Assembly (NCBI GenBank): GCA_016875635.1
Contig: VGPD01000016.1
Coordinates: forward strand, 1 to 41,976
Length of the DNA: 41,976 nt
Source of the DNA: Chloroflexota bacterium
GTDB lineage: Bacteria > Chloroflexota > Dehalococcoidia > UBA2979
Direction of reading: 5' to 3'
Below the pieces are notes generated by a model. The model was not told the origin of the DNA. It did not search any database and saw only the letters and a program-made list of their open reading frames with translations. The stretch's first letter is position 1; each line of letters starts with the position of its first letter. A program made the translations under genes and the position numbers. Positions 32,948 through 41,348 of the stretch are shown in pieces.

Positions 32948-33021
32948 TGGAGGCGCCGGCGGGAATCGAACCCGCGGTGAAGGTTTTGCAGACCTCTGCC
33001 TTGCCACTTGGCTACGGCGCC
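32948..33021 (-). tRNA. tRNA-Cys (anticodon GCA)
   Basis: Minus strand: acceptor GGCGCCG with CGGCGCC, discriminator T and encoded CCA; anticodon loop CTGCAAA; T-arm GCGGGTTCGATTCCCGC. A full cloverleaf. Confidence 0.95.
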
Positions 33022-33133
33022 GTGCCGGGGCGTCCACCCCGGGGCCCCTCCGTGGCGGGGCTTGAGACAGACTAACAGAGCGTCCGGTGCGTGCTAGGTG
33101 GGCTGTGCCGGTTTTGGACCGGCGAGGTCCCGG

Positions 33134-34024
33134 TTAGGGGCGCGCCTTGCCGCCGTCGATCCTGGCCCGCTTCTTGCCGCTGGGTTCCTGGAGGAACGCG
33201 TTGACCTCACGCCAGAACGCCTCCGGCTGATCCTGCGGGACACCGTGTCCGGCCTGCGGGATCTCGACCGCCCTCGCAGTCGGCATCACGTCGAGCATGC
33301 GTGCGAGGACGCCCGGGCCGAGGATGTTGCTGTCGGCGCCGCGCACGATCAGCGTGGGGCACTTGATCCTGGCAACCTGCGACCAGAGGTAGGGGACTTC
33401 TTTCAGGCCAAACGACCCGGAGATCCAGCCGAGTTCGGCGTCATGCTTCCAGACGAGGCGTCCGGCGTAGTTCTCGCGGAGCGCGTGCTGCGCGTTCTCG
33501 CGCAAAACGTCGTCCGGCCTCCCGGGGTTCATTTCGCGCATGAACTGCACGGCCTCGTCCAGGTTGCGGAAGCTCGTCGGCCGCTGGGTCGTGTTGCCAC
33601 GGACCTGGGTCGCCCCGGTGCGTTCCATCTCCGGGCCGAAATCGACGAGGACGAGATGCCGCAGTCGCTTCGAGTCGTCGCCCGCATACGCCATCGCATG
33701 CCGTGCCCCGAGCGAGTGGCCGAGCAGGTCGTACTTGCCGAGGTCGAGCTTCTCCGCGAACGCCCGGAAGTCTTCCGCGAAGCGCTCGATCGAGTAGTCA
33801 CGTGCGTGGTCGCTGTCCCCGTGTCCTCGCTGGTCGACAGACAGGATGCGATACCGGTCGGCCGGTGCAAGCCCGCTCCGGATGAACGGATCCCAGGCGT
33901 GCGCGTTGCTGGTGAGCCCGTGCACCAGGACGAGGACAGGCTTGTCGCCACCACCCCAATCGAGGTAGTGCAGCCGTATTCCGTTCGCCTTGACGTACCG
34001 ATCTTTCGGAGTGACTCGCGCCAT
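33134..34024 (-). CDS. Alpha/beta hydrolase
   Basis: 296 residues with the full catalytic set: oxyanion loop VLVLVHGLTSNAHAWDP, nucleophile Ser104 in LLGHSLGA, acid Asp231 in VRGADSN, and His260 in QAGHGVPQDQP. RGHGDSDHARDYSIERFAED is typical of the epoxide hydrolase/lactonase/C-C hydrolase group. GAGGGGGC lies before the ATG at 34024; the frame is open 11 codons further. Substrate unknown. It stands alone, between tRNA-Cys and the surface-protein genes. Confidence 0.85.
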   Translation of the reverse strand: MARVTPKDRYVKANGIRLHYLDWGGGDKPVLVLVHGLTSNAHAWDPFIRSGLAPADRYRILSVDQRGHGDSDHARDYSIERFAEDFRAFAEKLDLGKYDLLGHSLGARHAMAYAGDDSKRLRHLVLVDFGPEMERTGATQVRGNTTQRPTSFRNLDEAVQFMREMNPGRPDDVLRENAQHALRENYAGRLVWKHDAELGWISGSFGLKEVPYLWSQVARIKCPTLIVRGADSNILGPGVLARMLDVMPTARAVEIPQAGHGVPQDQPEAFWREVNAFLQEPSGKKRARIDGGKARP

Positions 34025-34134
34025 GGACTGCCCCCTCGCGCCTGGAAGGTAGCGCAAATCCGGTGCGCGATGGTGCTCTACGGGCCCGATCCGTTCAGGC
34101 GGCTGGTACGTGGAGTTCGGTAGGGCCAGCGAGG

Positions 34135-34583
34135 GCTATGGGACGTTGAGGATCGTCTCGCAAGTGCTCGCAGAGTCGGTCCCCGTGCCGCCGTCGCAGA
34201 TGTCCGTGTTGTTGCCCCCGGTGAGCGTATCGTCCCCACCCATGCCGAGGAGGACGTCATCAACCGTTCCCGCCGTTGAAGACATCGTTGCCGGCTTCTC
34301 CGACCATGCAGTCCGTCCCGCCGCTGCCGTTCAGGGTGCTGCCCGCACCACTGGCCAGGATGAGCTCATTCGAGTTGTTGCCACTGACGCCGATGCGCAA
34401 CACGGTAAGACCGGCCGCGATGCTCGAGCACGCCGCCGGCGCCAGCGTCGAGGCGGTAATCGCAGCCGTCGTCCTCGACGCGCGCCCGGCGGTCACCGTA
34501 TTCGACGCGCTCGACGCGAACCCGCCTGAGGCCGAGACGACCAGCAGCAGGGCGACCACGGGGAGCACCAGCAGCCGTTTCAT
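34135..34583 (-). pseudogene. Secreted RTX-repeat (calcium-binding) protein, frameshifted
   Basis: MKRLLVLPVVALLLVVSASG is a signal peptide. After about 80 residues come glycine/aspartate nonapeptides: LNGSGGTDCMVGEAGNDVF, then NGGNG and a stop at 34260. Removing one base near 34263 restores DDVLLGMGGDDTLTGGNNTD, then ICDGGTGTDSASTCETILNV, to TAG at 34135. The joined protein has about 149 residues with RTX (GGxGxDxLx) repeats that would form a Ca-binding beta-roll. It starts 3 bases after the signal-peptidase gene, so it is part of that operon. It may be an assembly error or true breakage. Confidence 0.7.
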
Positions 34584-34586
34584 GGG

Positions 34587-36557
34587 CTAGACCAGCGCCT
34601 TGCCGCCGGATGAGGGCGGTTTCGGGGGTTCGTTGCGTGGTGAGTCACCACTGCGTTCAGGGCTGCGCTGTGTCCCATCGCGAGGGATGCGCGTGGAGTC
34701 CACGGGTGCTCCGGGCACCGGCGCGGGCGTCACCGGGCGGAGGTGCCGCGCGGACTGCGAGGGCGCGTCGTTGGTCGGACGGGCCATGGCCTGGGTGTCC
34801 GGTGTGGCGGGAGGCGCTGCAGTCCTGAGGGAGGTGGGTGCCGGCCCGGCCATCCCTGTGACGCCGTTCGCTCCGGCACCCGCACTGGCCAGGGACGGCG
34901 TCGCGCTCGGACGCATGAGCCCGGCCAGCGCTTCGTTCGGGGACGGTTTGACCTCCTCATCGAAGCGGAACTGCTCGGGCGGGCGCGGGACGGAGTAGAG
35001 GTATGTCACCTCGGGCGTCACGAGCAGGAAGTGGTCGGCCACGCCGTTCTCCGCGTGCACGACGAAGAGCCCGTCTGCCCGCGCCATCCGCACGAGGTCC
35101 TCGAACCTCTTGACCGCGACGATGCGTCCGCCGAAGTCGACATCAGCGGCCTGCACCGAGACGAGCAGGGGGGCGTAACGGGACAGGATGATGGCGGTCT
35201 CGCCGTTGCGTGCCGCGAGCATCGTGGAGACATAGACGAGGCCCATGCCACCGGCCCCGGCGATCCCCAGGACCAGCGTCAGTACCAGCAACGTCGTGTA
35301 GTCGAAGCGCGTGCCGACGACCGGGAGCGTCGTCGACCAGGGCTCGACGAAGTCGCGCTTCACGTTCAGCGGCGTTTCAGCCATGGCCTTGAAGTCCGGG
35401 GCGGGGATCAGCTGCAGTTCCTGCAGGTCGAACAGGTACTCGCCGCGGTAGGAGAAATCCTGCGCCCGGCCGGAGATGTTGCTGTTGGCTTCGACTTCGG
35501 CGATCACCCGGACTTTGTACATCGGGTACTTCAGCAGCGCGGCTTCTTCCATGCGGGTGGCGGTGTCCTGCAGCATCTTCAGGTCAATGGTGCCCTGGGC
35601 GCTGGCGACCGTCCCGGCGAACGGCGTCGACGGCAGGATTTCGAACTCGCGCCTCCACTTGTTGTCCTGGGAGAGTTCCACGAGCAGGCGGACCATCCAG
35701 CGGACGCCGCCCACCGTCGCGTCTTCCGATGCGGGCTGGACCTCATACGTGAAGGCGATCGGCATCTGCGTGCCGATCTGAGTAAAGACCGGCTGCCCAG
35801 TCGTGACCCGATCACCGTCGTACAGGCCGGTACCGGCGCTCGCCGTGTACTCCAGCCTGCCTGTCTGGTCGAGCACGATGTCCTTCGTGACGACGCGTTC
35901 CGTGCCGTTCCAGAACATCACGCCCGCCAGTCCGATGGCCGTGAATAGCAGGGTGCTCGACAGCGTGACGAGTGAGTCGCCGGTCATCGACTTGTACGAC
36001 AGCTGGCCTGCCCAGGCGGGTGTGCGCTTCGCGAGCGTCTTCTTCATCCGGCGCCTGGTCGCCTGCGGCTTCGCCGTCACGACCCCGAACGCGACGGAGA
36101 GGACGGTCAACGCGACCGCGCTCTTCGGGCTCTGCAGCTTGCGCATGACGCTCGCGCCGTTGTCGAGGATGTACCACTCGCGCCCGAGGACGTCGGACTG
36201 GAACGGACGGTACGGGTCGTCTGCGTCACGGTTGTCCCCGCGAGTGATGTACCGGTCGCCGTCCAGCGCGCGGATGCGGTGGACCACCGTCCCGAGGTCC
36301 GGGTCACGGAACCCGATGACGTCGCCGACGTCGTACCGCTCGGCGCCTCGGAGGAACACCAGGTCGTCCCGCGTGATGCGGGGCTCCATCGAGTTACCGA
36401 CCACGAAGAAATAGGCGAACTGCCCGCCCATCGACACCGGCGCGAACAGCAGCCAGAGCGCCACGACGAACAACAGCGAGGCGCCACCGGAGAGCCCCGC
36501 GGTCAGCGGGTTCACCGGGCGGCGCTGCAGCTTCTGCGTGGTCGTGTTCTGTGCCAT
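34587..36557 (-). CDS. SipW-type signal peptidase I fused to a large DUF5305-like domain
   Basis: 656 residues. The N-terminal peptidase (about 25-150) follows one membrane helix. Nucleophile Ser56 lies in VVGNSMEPRI, and His93 in TVVHRI replaces the usual bacterial Lys, so this is the archaeal/ER (SipW) type; ITRGDNRDADD carries the conserved Asp108. A second membrane helix (about 193-215) leads to an extracellular beta-rich region (about 220-400), a third helix (LLVLTLVLGIAGAGGMGLVY) and a Pro/Ser-rich tail (about 540-656). The middle resembles archaeal DUF5305. SipW enzymes are far shorter, so the fusion is unusual. The two small exported proteins upstream are likely clients. Confidence 0.75.
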   Translation of the reverse strand: MAQNTTTQKLQRRPVNPLTAGLSGGASLLFVVALWLLFAPVSMGGQFAYFFVVGNSMEPRITRDDLVFLRGAERYDVGDVIGFRDPDLGTVVHRIRALDGDRYITRGDNRDADDPYRPFQSDVLGREWYILDNGASVMRKLQSPKSAVALTVLSVAFGVVTAKPQATRRRMKKTLAKRTPAWAGQLSYKSMTGDSLVTLSSTLLFTAIGLAGVMFWNGTERVVTKDIVLDQTGRLEYTASAGTGLYDGDRVTTGQPVFTQIGTQMPIAFTYEVQPASEDATVGGVRWMVRLLVELSQDNKWRREFEILPSTPFAGTVASAQGTIDLKMLQDTATRMEEAALLKYPMYKVRVIAEVEANSNISGRAQDFSYRGEYLFDLQELQLIPAPDFKAMAETPLNVKRDFVEPWSTTLPVVGTRFDYTTLLVLTLVLGIAGAGGMGLVYVSTMLAARNGETAIILSRYAPLLVSVQAADVDFGGRIVAVKRFEDLVRMARADGLFVVHAENGVADHFLLVTPEVTYLYSVPRPPEQFRFDEEVKPSPNEALAGLMRPSATPSLASAGAGANGVTGMAGPAPTSLRTAAPPATPDTQAMARPTNDAPSQSARHLRPVTPAPVPGAPVDSTRIPRDGTQRSPERSGDSPRNEPPKPPSSGGKALV

Positions 36558-36609
36558 GTCTCGGTTCCGGCGTCGGGAGCGTCCGGGGCGCTCCCGAGAT
36601 GGGCCTCGA

Positions 36610-36987
36610 CTATTCGGTCGCGACGATGGTGAGCGAACTCATGGAGGAGATGGCGAGTCCGCTGGTGGCGCAGGCCGACACGTTCGCGCCAGAGATGGCG
36701 GAGTCGCAGTTGAACCAGGTGGTGCCGCCGTCGCCCGAAACACGCACCTTCGTGGCGCCGGACGCTGACAGCGTGAACGAGACGGAGGCCACGTTCTGCG
36801 GGTTCGCGGCCAGCGTGTAGGTGAGGTTGGTGACCGTGTACCCGGACACCGTACCCGACCCGGATCCGGCCACGGTGGTTGGGACGGTGTTGGCCGCCGT
36901 GTAGGCCATCCCGCCCACCGACATGACGGAGGCGCCTGCCAACGTCGTCATCAGGAACGAGCGGCCGAAGAAGTCGAACAGGAACAT
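36610..36987 (-). CDS. Small exported SipW-client-like surface protein
   Basis: 125 residues. A short N-terminus with hydrophobic core (FLFDFFGRSFLMTTLAGASVM) runs into YTAANTVPTTVAGSGSGTVS, then a beta-rich body with GTTWFNCDSAI and ACATSG (a Cys pair). It is a paralogue of the next gene, sharing AANTVPxTVAGSGSxTVSGY, NPQN, and TTWFNCDSAI. The type resembles the small TasA/camelysin-like proteins next to SipW peptidases, which build fibres or surface layers; the family name is tentative. AGGGAGG before ATG. It lies 52 bases from the peptidase gene. Confidence 0.65.
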   Translation of the reverse strand: MFLFDFFGRSFLMTTLAGASVMSVGGMAYTAANTVPTTVAGSGSGTVSGYTVTNLTYTLAANPQNVASVSFTLSASGATKVRVSGDGGTTWFNCDSAISGANVSACATSGLAISSMSSLTIVATE

Positions 36988-37033
36988 GGGACCTCCCTGC
37001 GGGCCGTCCGTCGACGGCGCTGCTGCTGAGTCG

Positions 37034-37429
37034 CTACTGGGTGAGGACGACGATGAGCGTTGAGGCTGCGGCGACCGTTGCGCCGGACGTCGCGCAGGCG
37101 GCGACAGCATCCGACGCGGGGACGATGGCCGAGTCGCAGTTGAACCAGGTCGTGCCGTTGTTGTGCGACACACGTGCCTTCGTCGGGTCAGGTGGGGACC
37201 CGGTGGCGTAGGAGAAACTCACGGAGTCAATGTTCTGCGGGTTGGAGGCGTTCAGGTTGTAGACCATGTTCGTGATGGTGTACCCGGACACGGTCTGCGA
37301 GCCGGATCCGGCCACGGTGGCGGGGACGGTGTTTGCGGCTGTGAACGCCGCACCACCAGCTGCCACCAGGGCGGCGCCCGAGAGCCCGCTCAGGATGAAC
37401 GAACGGCGGAAGAGACGGAAAAACAGCAT
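37034..37429 (-). CDS. Small exported SipW-client-like surface protein (paralogue)
   Basis: 131 residues starting LFFRLFRRSFILSGLSGAALV, a signal peptide with a basic n-region, then AFTAANTVPATVAGSGSQTV. The body has ASNPQNIDSVSF, NNGTTWFNCDSAI and VAACATSGATV. It is similar to the neighbouring protein across its length, so the two came from a tandem duplication. GAGG lies before the ATG; a GTG at 37435 is also possible. Probably first in the operon to the signal peptidase and RTX genes. Confidence 0.65.
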   Translation of the reverse strand: MLFFRLFRRSFILSGLSGAALVAAGGAAFTAANTVPATVAGSGSQTVSGYTITNMVYNLNASNPQNIDSVSFSYATGSPPDPTKARVSHNNGTTWFNCDSAIVPASDAVAACATSGATVAAASTLIVVLTQ

Positions 37430-37608
37430 TTGCACCCTCAGTCGCGAACCGGTTGCGAGAGCCTCTGCCCGCGCACCGGACGATCAGCCTCGGGACATCC
37501 ATGTCCCGTCTCTTCAGAGGCTACCGACGGAGGTATGAGGAGATAGGGGTGAATTGGTGAAGTTCGGGTAAAGCAGTCGGGGACGGCGGCGCGATCCTCG
37601 GTGCCGAG

Positions 37609-37944
37609 TCACCGTCCCGGCAGTGGCTGGACGAGGGCGGTGAGTCGGGGTGCCCGGTGTACCGGTGGCGTGTCGCAGCGGTAGCGAGCGGGGGCCTTGC
37701 GTTCACAACGCACCCAGCGAGCATCAGCCAGGTCCCAGCGTCCGAGGACGGCATCCCCGGCATCGGCGTCCAGTTCGGCGACGAAGCCGATCAAGCGACG
37801 GGAGTCGAGCGGATCCAGCGTCTGGTAGACCGCCACGGGTGCGGCATGGGTCGCTGCCGACGCGGTGTCGCCCCCTCGGGCAGCCTGCCCGAAGGTCAGC
37901 ACCAGTACCGGCACCATGAGCCAGCGGCCAATCTCACCCAGCAC
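37609..37944 (-). CDS. Hypothetical exported protein
   Basis: 111 residues, not recognised. The N-terminus (EIGRWLMVPVLVLTFGQAARG) looks like a signal peptide, and the mature part has VAVYQTLDPLDSRRLIGFVA, then a Cys pair in RWVRCERKAPARYRCDTPP. GTG start with GAGG upstream. It lies 179 bases upstream of the small surface-protein genes on the same strand, so a link to that module is possible but unproved. The 172-base gap 37437-37608 and the 195-base gap 37945-38139 hold no other recognised feature. Confidence 0.5.
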   Translation of the reverse strand: MLGEIGRWLMVPVLVLTFGQAARGGDTASAATHAAPVAVYQTLDPLDSRRLIGFVAELDADAGDAVLGRWDLADARWVRCERKAPARYRCDTPPVHRAPRLTALVQPLPGR

Positions 37945-38139
37945 GCGTGATCCTCGCCTGCAGGCGGAACCCCGAGGGGGACTCCCTCAGGGACTCTCGG
38001 CAGGATGGGGGGATACCCGTAGGGGAAACCGAGATCTTCCTTGAGCAGGAGGAAGAGCGGACAGGAACGTGTCAGGAAGCCCCCGCAGGCGAAGCCCCGA
38101 TGAACGAGGACTGCGACGGCCGAACGGATGACGTTGAAA

Positions 38140-38226
38140 TGGTGCCCAGGATGAGATTTGAACTCATACGCCCTTACGGACACTGCCCCCTCAAGACAGC
38201 GTGTCTGCCTATTTCACCACCTGGGC
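38140..38226 (-). tRNA. tRNA-Leu (anticodon GAG)
   Basis: Minus strand, class II: acceptor GCCCAGG with CCTGGGC, anticodon loop TTGAGGG (GAG), long variable arm TGTCCGTAAGGGCG, T-loop TTCAAAT, encoded CCA. Confidence 0.95.
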
Positions 38227-38238
38227 ACGGAACGAGAC

Positions 38239-38314
38239 TGGCAGGAGTGGAGGGACTCGAACCCCCGACCGGCGGTTTTGGAGACCGCTGCTCTTCCAGC
38301 TGAGCTACACTCCT
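38239..38314 (-). tRNA. tRNA-Trp (anticodon CCA)
   Basis: Minus strand: acceptor AGGAGTG with CACTCCT, anticodon stem GCGGT/ACCGC around CTCCAAA (anticodon CCA), T-loop TTCGAGT, discriminator G and encoded CCA. It lies 12 bases upstream of tRNA-Leu(GAG) and is probably co-transcribed. Confidence 0.95.
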
Positions 38315-38393
38315 ACGCGCCGGTCACCAAGTGTACCAATGCATTTCGGCTCGCGGAACCCCGAACCCGACCGGGGGAATCCAGCTTGAGCAT

Positions 38394-39131
38394 TCAGGCC
38401 ATCTTGGGGTGGCCGATCGCGGCGGCCACCCGGGGCGGGAAGTTCGAGCAGATCGCGTCCACCCCGGCTTCTTGCACCCGGACGATCTCCGCCGGCTCAT
38501 CTACCGTCCACGTGTACGCCGCCAGGCCGCGGCGGTGGGCCGCGCGTACGCTCGCTTCATCGACCAGGTCGCAGGACATGCTCAGGGCTGCAAAGCCGTG
38601 CCGGACGGCCAGCGCCAGCGGGTCGCTCGCGTAGCCGTACCGCTCCAGAGATCCCCGGGCGAGGTTCAGCCCCACCGGGACCTCCGGAAGCGCCGCGCGA
38701 CAGGCGATTCCGACCTCCGGGTCGAACGCCCAGACCCAACACCACACCGCCGCCGCCGCTGCGCGTACCTCAGCCGCCACCGCCTCGTGGATGCCTCGCT
38801 GTTTGACCTCGATGACCAGGATGGCACGCCCGCCGACGTGGTCGAGGGCTTCCGCGAGGGAAGGCACGGGCTGCGGCCCGACTCCGTGGATGGGGCGTGT
38901 CCGCACCAGCGCCAGCTCCTCGGCACGCACATCGACGAGGACGCGCGGGTCGCCGGCCGTGCGGTCCAGCGTGGCGTCATGGAGGAGCACCACCCGCCCG
39001 TCACGCGTCGCGCGTACGTCGACCTCCACGCCGTCCACCCCGTCGGCCAGTGCCGCGTCGATCCCGGTGAGGGTGTTTTCCGGCATCGTGCCCATGTTGG
39101 TCCGATGCGAGATGACGAGCGGGTGCGCCAC
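38394..39131 (-). CDS. Glycerophosphodiester phosphodiesterase
   Basis: 245 residues, a GDPD TIM barrel. Catalytic motif 1 is SHRTNMGTMPENTLTG (His9, Glu18); metal ligands follow in DGVEVDVRATRDGRVVLLHD (Glu36, Asp38, His51), and AILVIEVKQRG carries the later Glu. It hydrolyses glycerophosphodiesters to glycerol 3-phosphate and an alcohol. There is no signal peptide, so it is probably cytosolic. The first residue after HR is Thr, not the usual Gly. GTG at 39131 lies five bases after AAGGAGG; the GTG at 39137 overlaps that site. It is 21 bases downstream of dprE2 and probably in the same operon. Confidence 0.85.
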   Translation of the reverse strand: MAHPLVISHRTNMGTMPENTLTGIDAALADGVDGVEVDVRATRDGRVVLLHDATLDRTAGDPRVLVDVRAEELALVRTRPIHGVGPQPVPSLAEALDHVGGRAILVIEVKQRGIHEAVAAEVRAAAAAVWCWVWAFDPEVGIACRAALPEVPVGLNLARGSLERYGYASDPLALAVRHGFAALSMSCDLVDEASVRAAHRRGLAAYTWTVDEPAEIVRVQEAGVDAICSNFPPRVAAAIGHPKMA

Positions 39132-39152
39132 GTCCACCTCCTTCGAGCGGGA

Positions 39153-39911
39153 CTACGCCTTCAGCCGTCGGAAGATGGACTGCGGGAGGATGTTCAGCAC
39201 CATGAACATCAGGCGGAGTGGGGCAGGCGCCCAGACGACGGATGCACCGCCGTCCAGGCCCTTGACGATACTGGCGGCGACCTGGTCAGCGGTTTGCGCG
39301 AACACGCGGGGCTTCATCCCGGCCGTCATCTTGGTGCGGACGAAACCGGGACGCACCACCATGACATGCGCACCGGTCCCATGGAGCGCCTCGCCGAGAC
39401 CGCGCGCGAAGGCATCCAGCCCGGCCTTCGCTGAACCGTAGACATAATTATCACGCCGGGGCCGTTGTCCGGCGACCGAGGAGAGCACCACCAGCGAGCC
39501 GTGCCCCTGGGCTCGCAGCGAGACGCCGGCCGCCATCCCGCTGGAGACGGCGCCCGCGTAGTTCGTAATCGCGGCGTGTCCGGCGGCGGCGGGGTCGGAC
39601 TCGAATGTCGCCTGATCGCCGAGCGTACCGAACGTCATGAGGACGAGGTCGAAGTCGCCGTACCGGGCGAACGCATCCGCGATCACTGCCTGGTGGGTGT
39701 CGACTGCATCCGCGTCGAAGGGAAGCGTGATCACCTCGACGTCATTCGACGCCAGCTCGCGAGCGGCTTCCCGCATGACCTCGGGCCGCCGGCCCAGCAG
39801 GACGGCGCGGCGCAGCCCGCGGATGGCGAGGCGGTCGAGGGTGGCCAGCGCGATCTCGGATCCCCCGCCGAGCACCAGCGCCGAACGGACACGGCCCAGA
39901 GCATCGGTCAT
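39153..39911 (-). CDS. dprE2: Decaprenylphosphoryl-2-keto-erythro-pentose reductase-like SDR
   Basis: 252 residues, short-chain dehydrogenase. The Rossmann start is SALVLGGGSEIALATLDRLA, a DprE2-like GGGSEI in place of GxxxGxG; the catalytic pair is YVYGSAKAGLDAF, with Ser in SSVAGQRPR. In mycobacteria DprE2 reduces the 2-keto intermediate made by DprE1 to decaprenylphosphoryl-arabinose, the arabinose donor for cell-wall polymers. The name rests on sequence pattern plus its place directly after a dprE1-like gene (ATGA overlap). AGGAGAT lies before the ATG. Product chemistry in this organism, and the lipid, are unproved. Confidence 0.8.
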   Translation of the reverse strand: MTDALGRVRSALVLGGGSEIALATLDRLAIRGLRRAVLLGRRPEVMREAARELASNDVEVITLPFDADAVDTHQAVIADAFARYGDFDLVLMTFGTLGDQATFESDPAAAGHAAITNYAGAVSSGMAAGVSLRAQGHGSLVVLSSVAGQRPRRDNYVYGSAKAGLDAFARGLGEALHGTGAHVMVVRPGFVRTKMTAGMKPRVFAQTADQVAASIVKGLDGGASVVWAPAPLRLMFMVLNILPQSIFRRLKA

Positions 39912-41348
39912 CCAGCATCTCCTGTCGTGCGCGTCCCGTGGCCGTGCACCCGTGCGGACGCGTGCGCGGTGATCCCTAAGCGTCGGTCGAGGTCAGAGGT
40001 CAGTCGTCCGGATGGGTCGACTCGTGATTGCACCGCACGCCACTCGTCGAGGCGCGGATACATCACGTCGAGCCATTCCGGGCGCATGCGTGCGTCCTTC
40101 GACAGGTAGATGCGCCCACCGCCCTCTACGACCCCCCGGTCGAGGCCATCGAGGAAGGCCGCGAGCGTGTCGCCTCGTGCGGCGGGTAGGTCGACGGCCA
40201 GCGTCCAGCCGGGCAGCGGGAACGAGAGCGGGCCAGGATTCGCGGCGCCGAAGCGCTTGAGCACGGCCAGCGCCGCCGGGACAGGCCCGGCGACGAACGC
40301 CTCCACGATGCGGCGCAGACGCGCCTCCTCACCGAAGGGAAGGACACACTGCCATTGCACGAACCCGCGTGGCCCGTAGACCCGGTTCCACCGGTCCACA
40401 ATGTCCAGCGGGTAGAAGAACGTCTCGAGCGGCATCAACTCACCGAGGCGCTCGGCGGGAGCCTTCCGGAACCATGCCTCGTTGAACAGACGAGAGGTCA
40501 ACCGGTTGACCACCTGTGAGGGGAAGACCGGCGGCACGGGAGGCGCCGGCCGAGGCTTCCACTGCCGCGCATCGTCGCGGGTGCCTGGCGTGAGTGCGTC
40601 GAGCGGCGCATGGTCCCCGCATGTCAGCACACCGCGCCCCAGTTGTGCCCCGGTGGTCACGAGGTCGATCCAGGAGACCGAGTAACGCGTGCGCACGTCA
40701 TATTCCGTCATCAGCGACATCGTCTGATCGAGGTTGCGAGTGCGGTATGTGTCCACGGTGATGAACCGCGTGGGTGCCGGTGTCAGGCGGATCCGGGCTT
40801 CCAGGATGATGCCGGTGAGTCCCATACCCCCGGCCGTCGCCCAGAAGAGCTCCGCGTCCGATTCGGGTGTGACCGCGCGTGTCTCGCCGGACGGGAAGAG
40901 CAGCGTGATCGATTCCACATGCTGGGTGATCGTGCCGTCCCGGTGGTGGTTCTTGCCGTGGACATCCGACGCGATCGCACCGCCGACGGTCACGTGGCGC
41001 GTGCCGGGCGTGACAGGGAGGAACCATCCGGCCGCGATCGCCGGCGCGATCAAGGCAGACAGGCTGGCGCCGCCGCCGGCGACGATCCGCCCCTGCGCGT
41101 CGGACCGGCCCGACGTAATCGATGGAGGTCGTGTCGAGCACCAGCCCCCCGCCATTCTGAGCGGCGTCGCCGTAGGACCGGCCCAGCCCTCGGGCGGTTG
41201 CGCCACGCAGGCCGGCGCCGGCCAGGGCGGCGGTCACGGCTGGCACCTCCGCGGGGCGGATGACGTGCGCCACGGAGGCCCCGGCGCGTCCCCAACCCGT
41301 GAGCGCTGCCACCCGTTCCCCGGTTTCTGTGACTCGTCTACCGAGCAT
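39908..41348 (-). pseudogene. dprE1: DprE1-like FAD oxidoreductase, frameshifted
   Basis: ATG at 41348 starts TGWGRAGASVAHVIRPAEVP, then RGLGRSYGDAAQNGGGLVLD, the FAD-binding PP-loop start of DprE1 oxidases. Near 41095-41115 the frame changes by one base: LDTTSIDYVG lies in one frame and SDAQGRIVAGGGASLSALIA, then GWFLPVTPGTRHVTVGGAIA and DVHGKNHH, in the other, continuing to TGA at 39908. The whole is about 480 codons, near DprE1 length. DprE1 oxidises C2 of decaprenylphosphoryl-ribose. It overlaps gtrA by 11 bases and dprE2 by four. Codon quality on both sides is high, so a sequencing error or a recent mutation is likely. Confidence 0.75.

Noticed and set aside
37945-38139. Short repeats and hairpins (GCAGGCG..CCCCGA twice; TCTTCC/GGAAGA)
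   Set aside because: The copies are imperfect and short, fit no known element, and could arise by chance in this composition.
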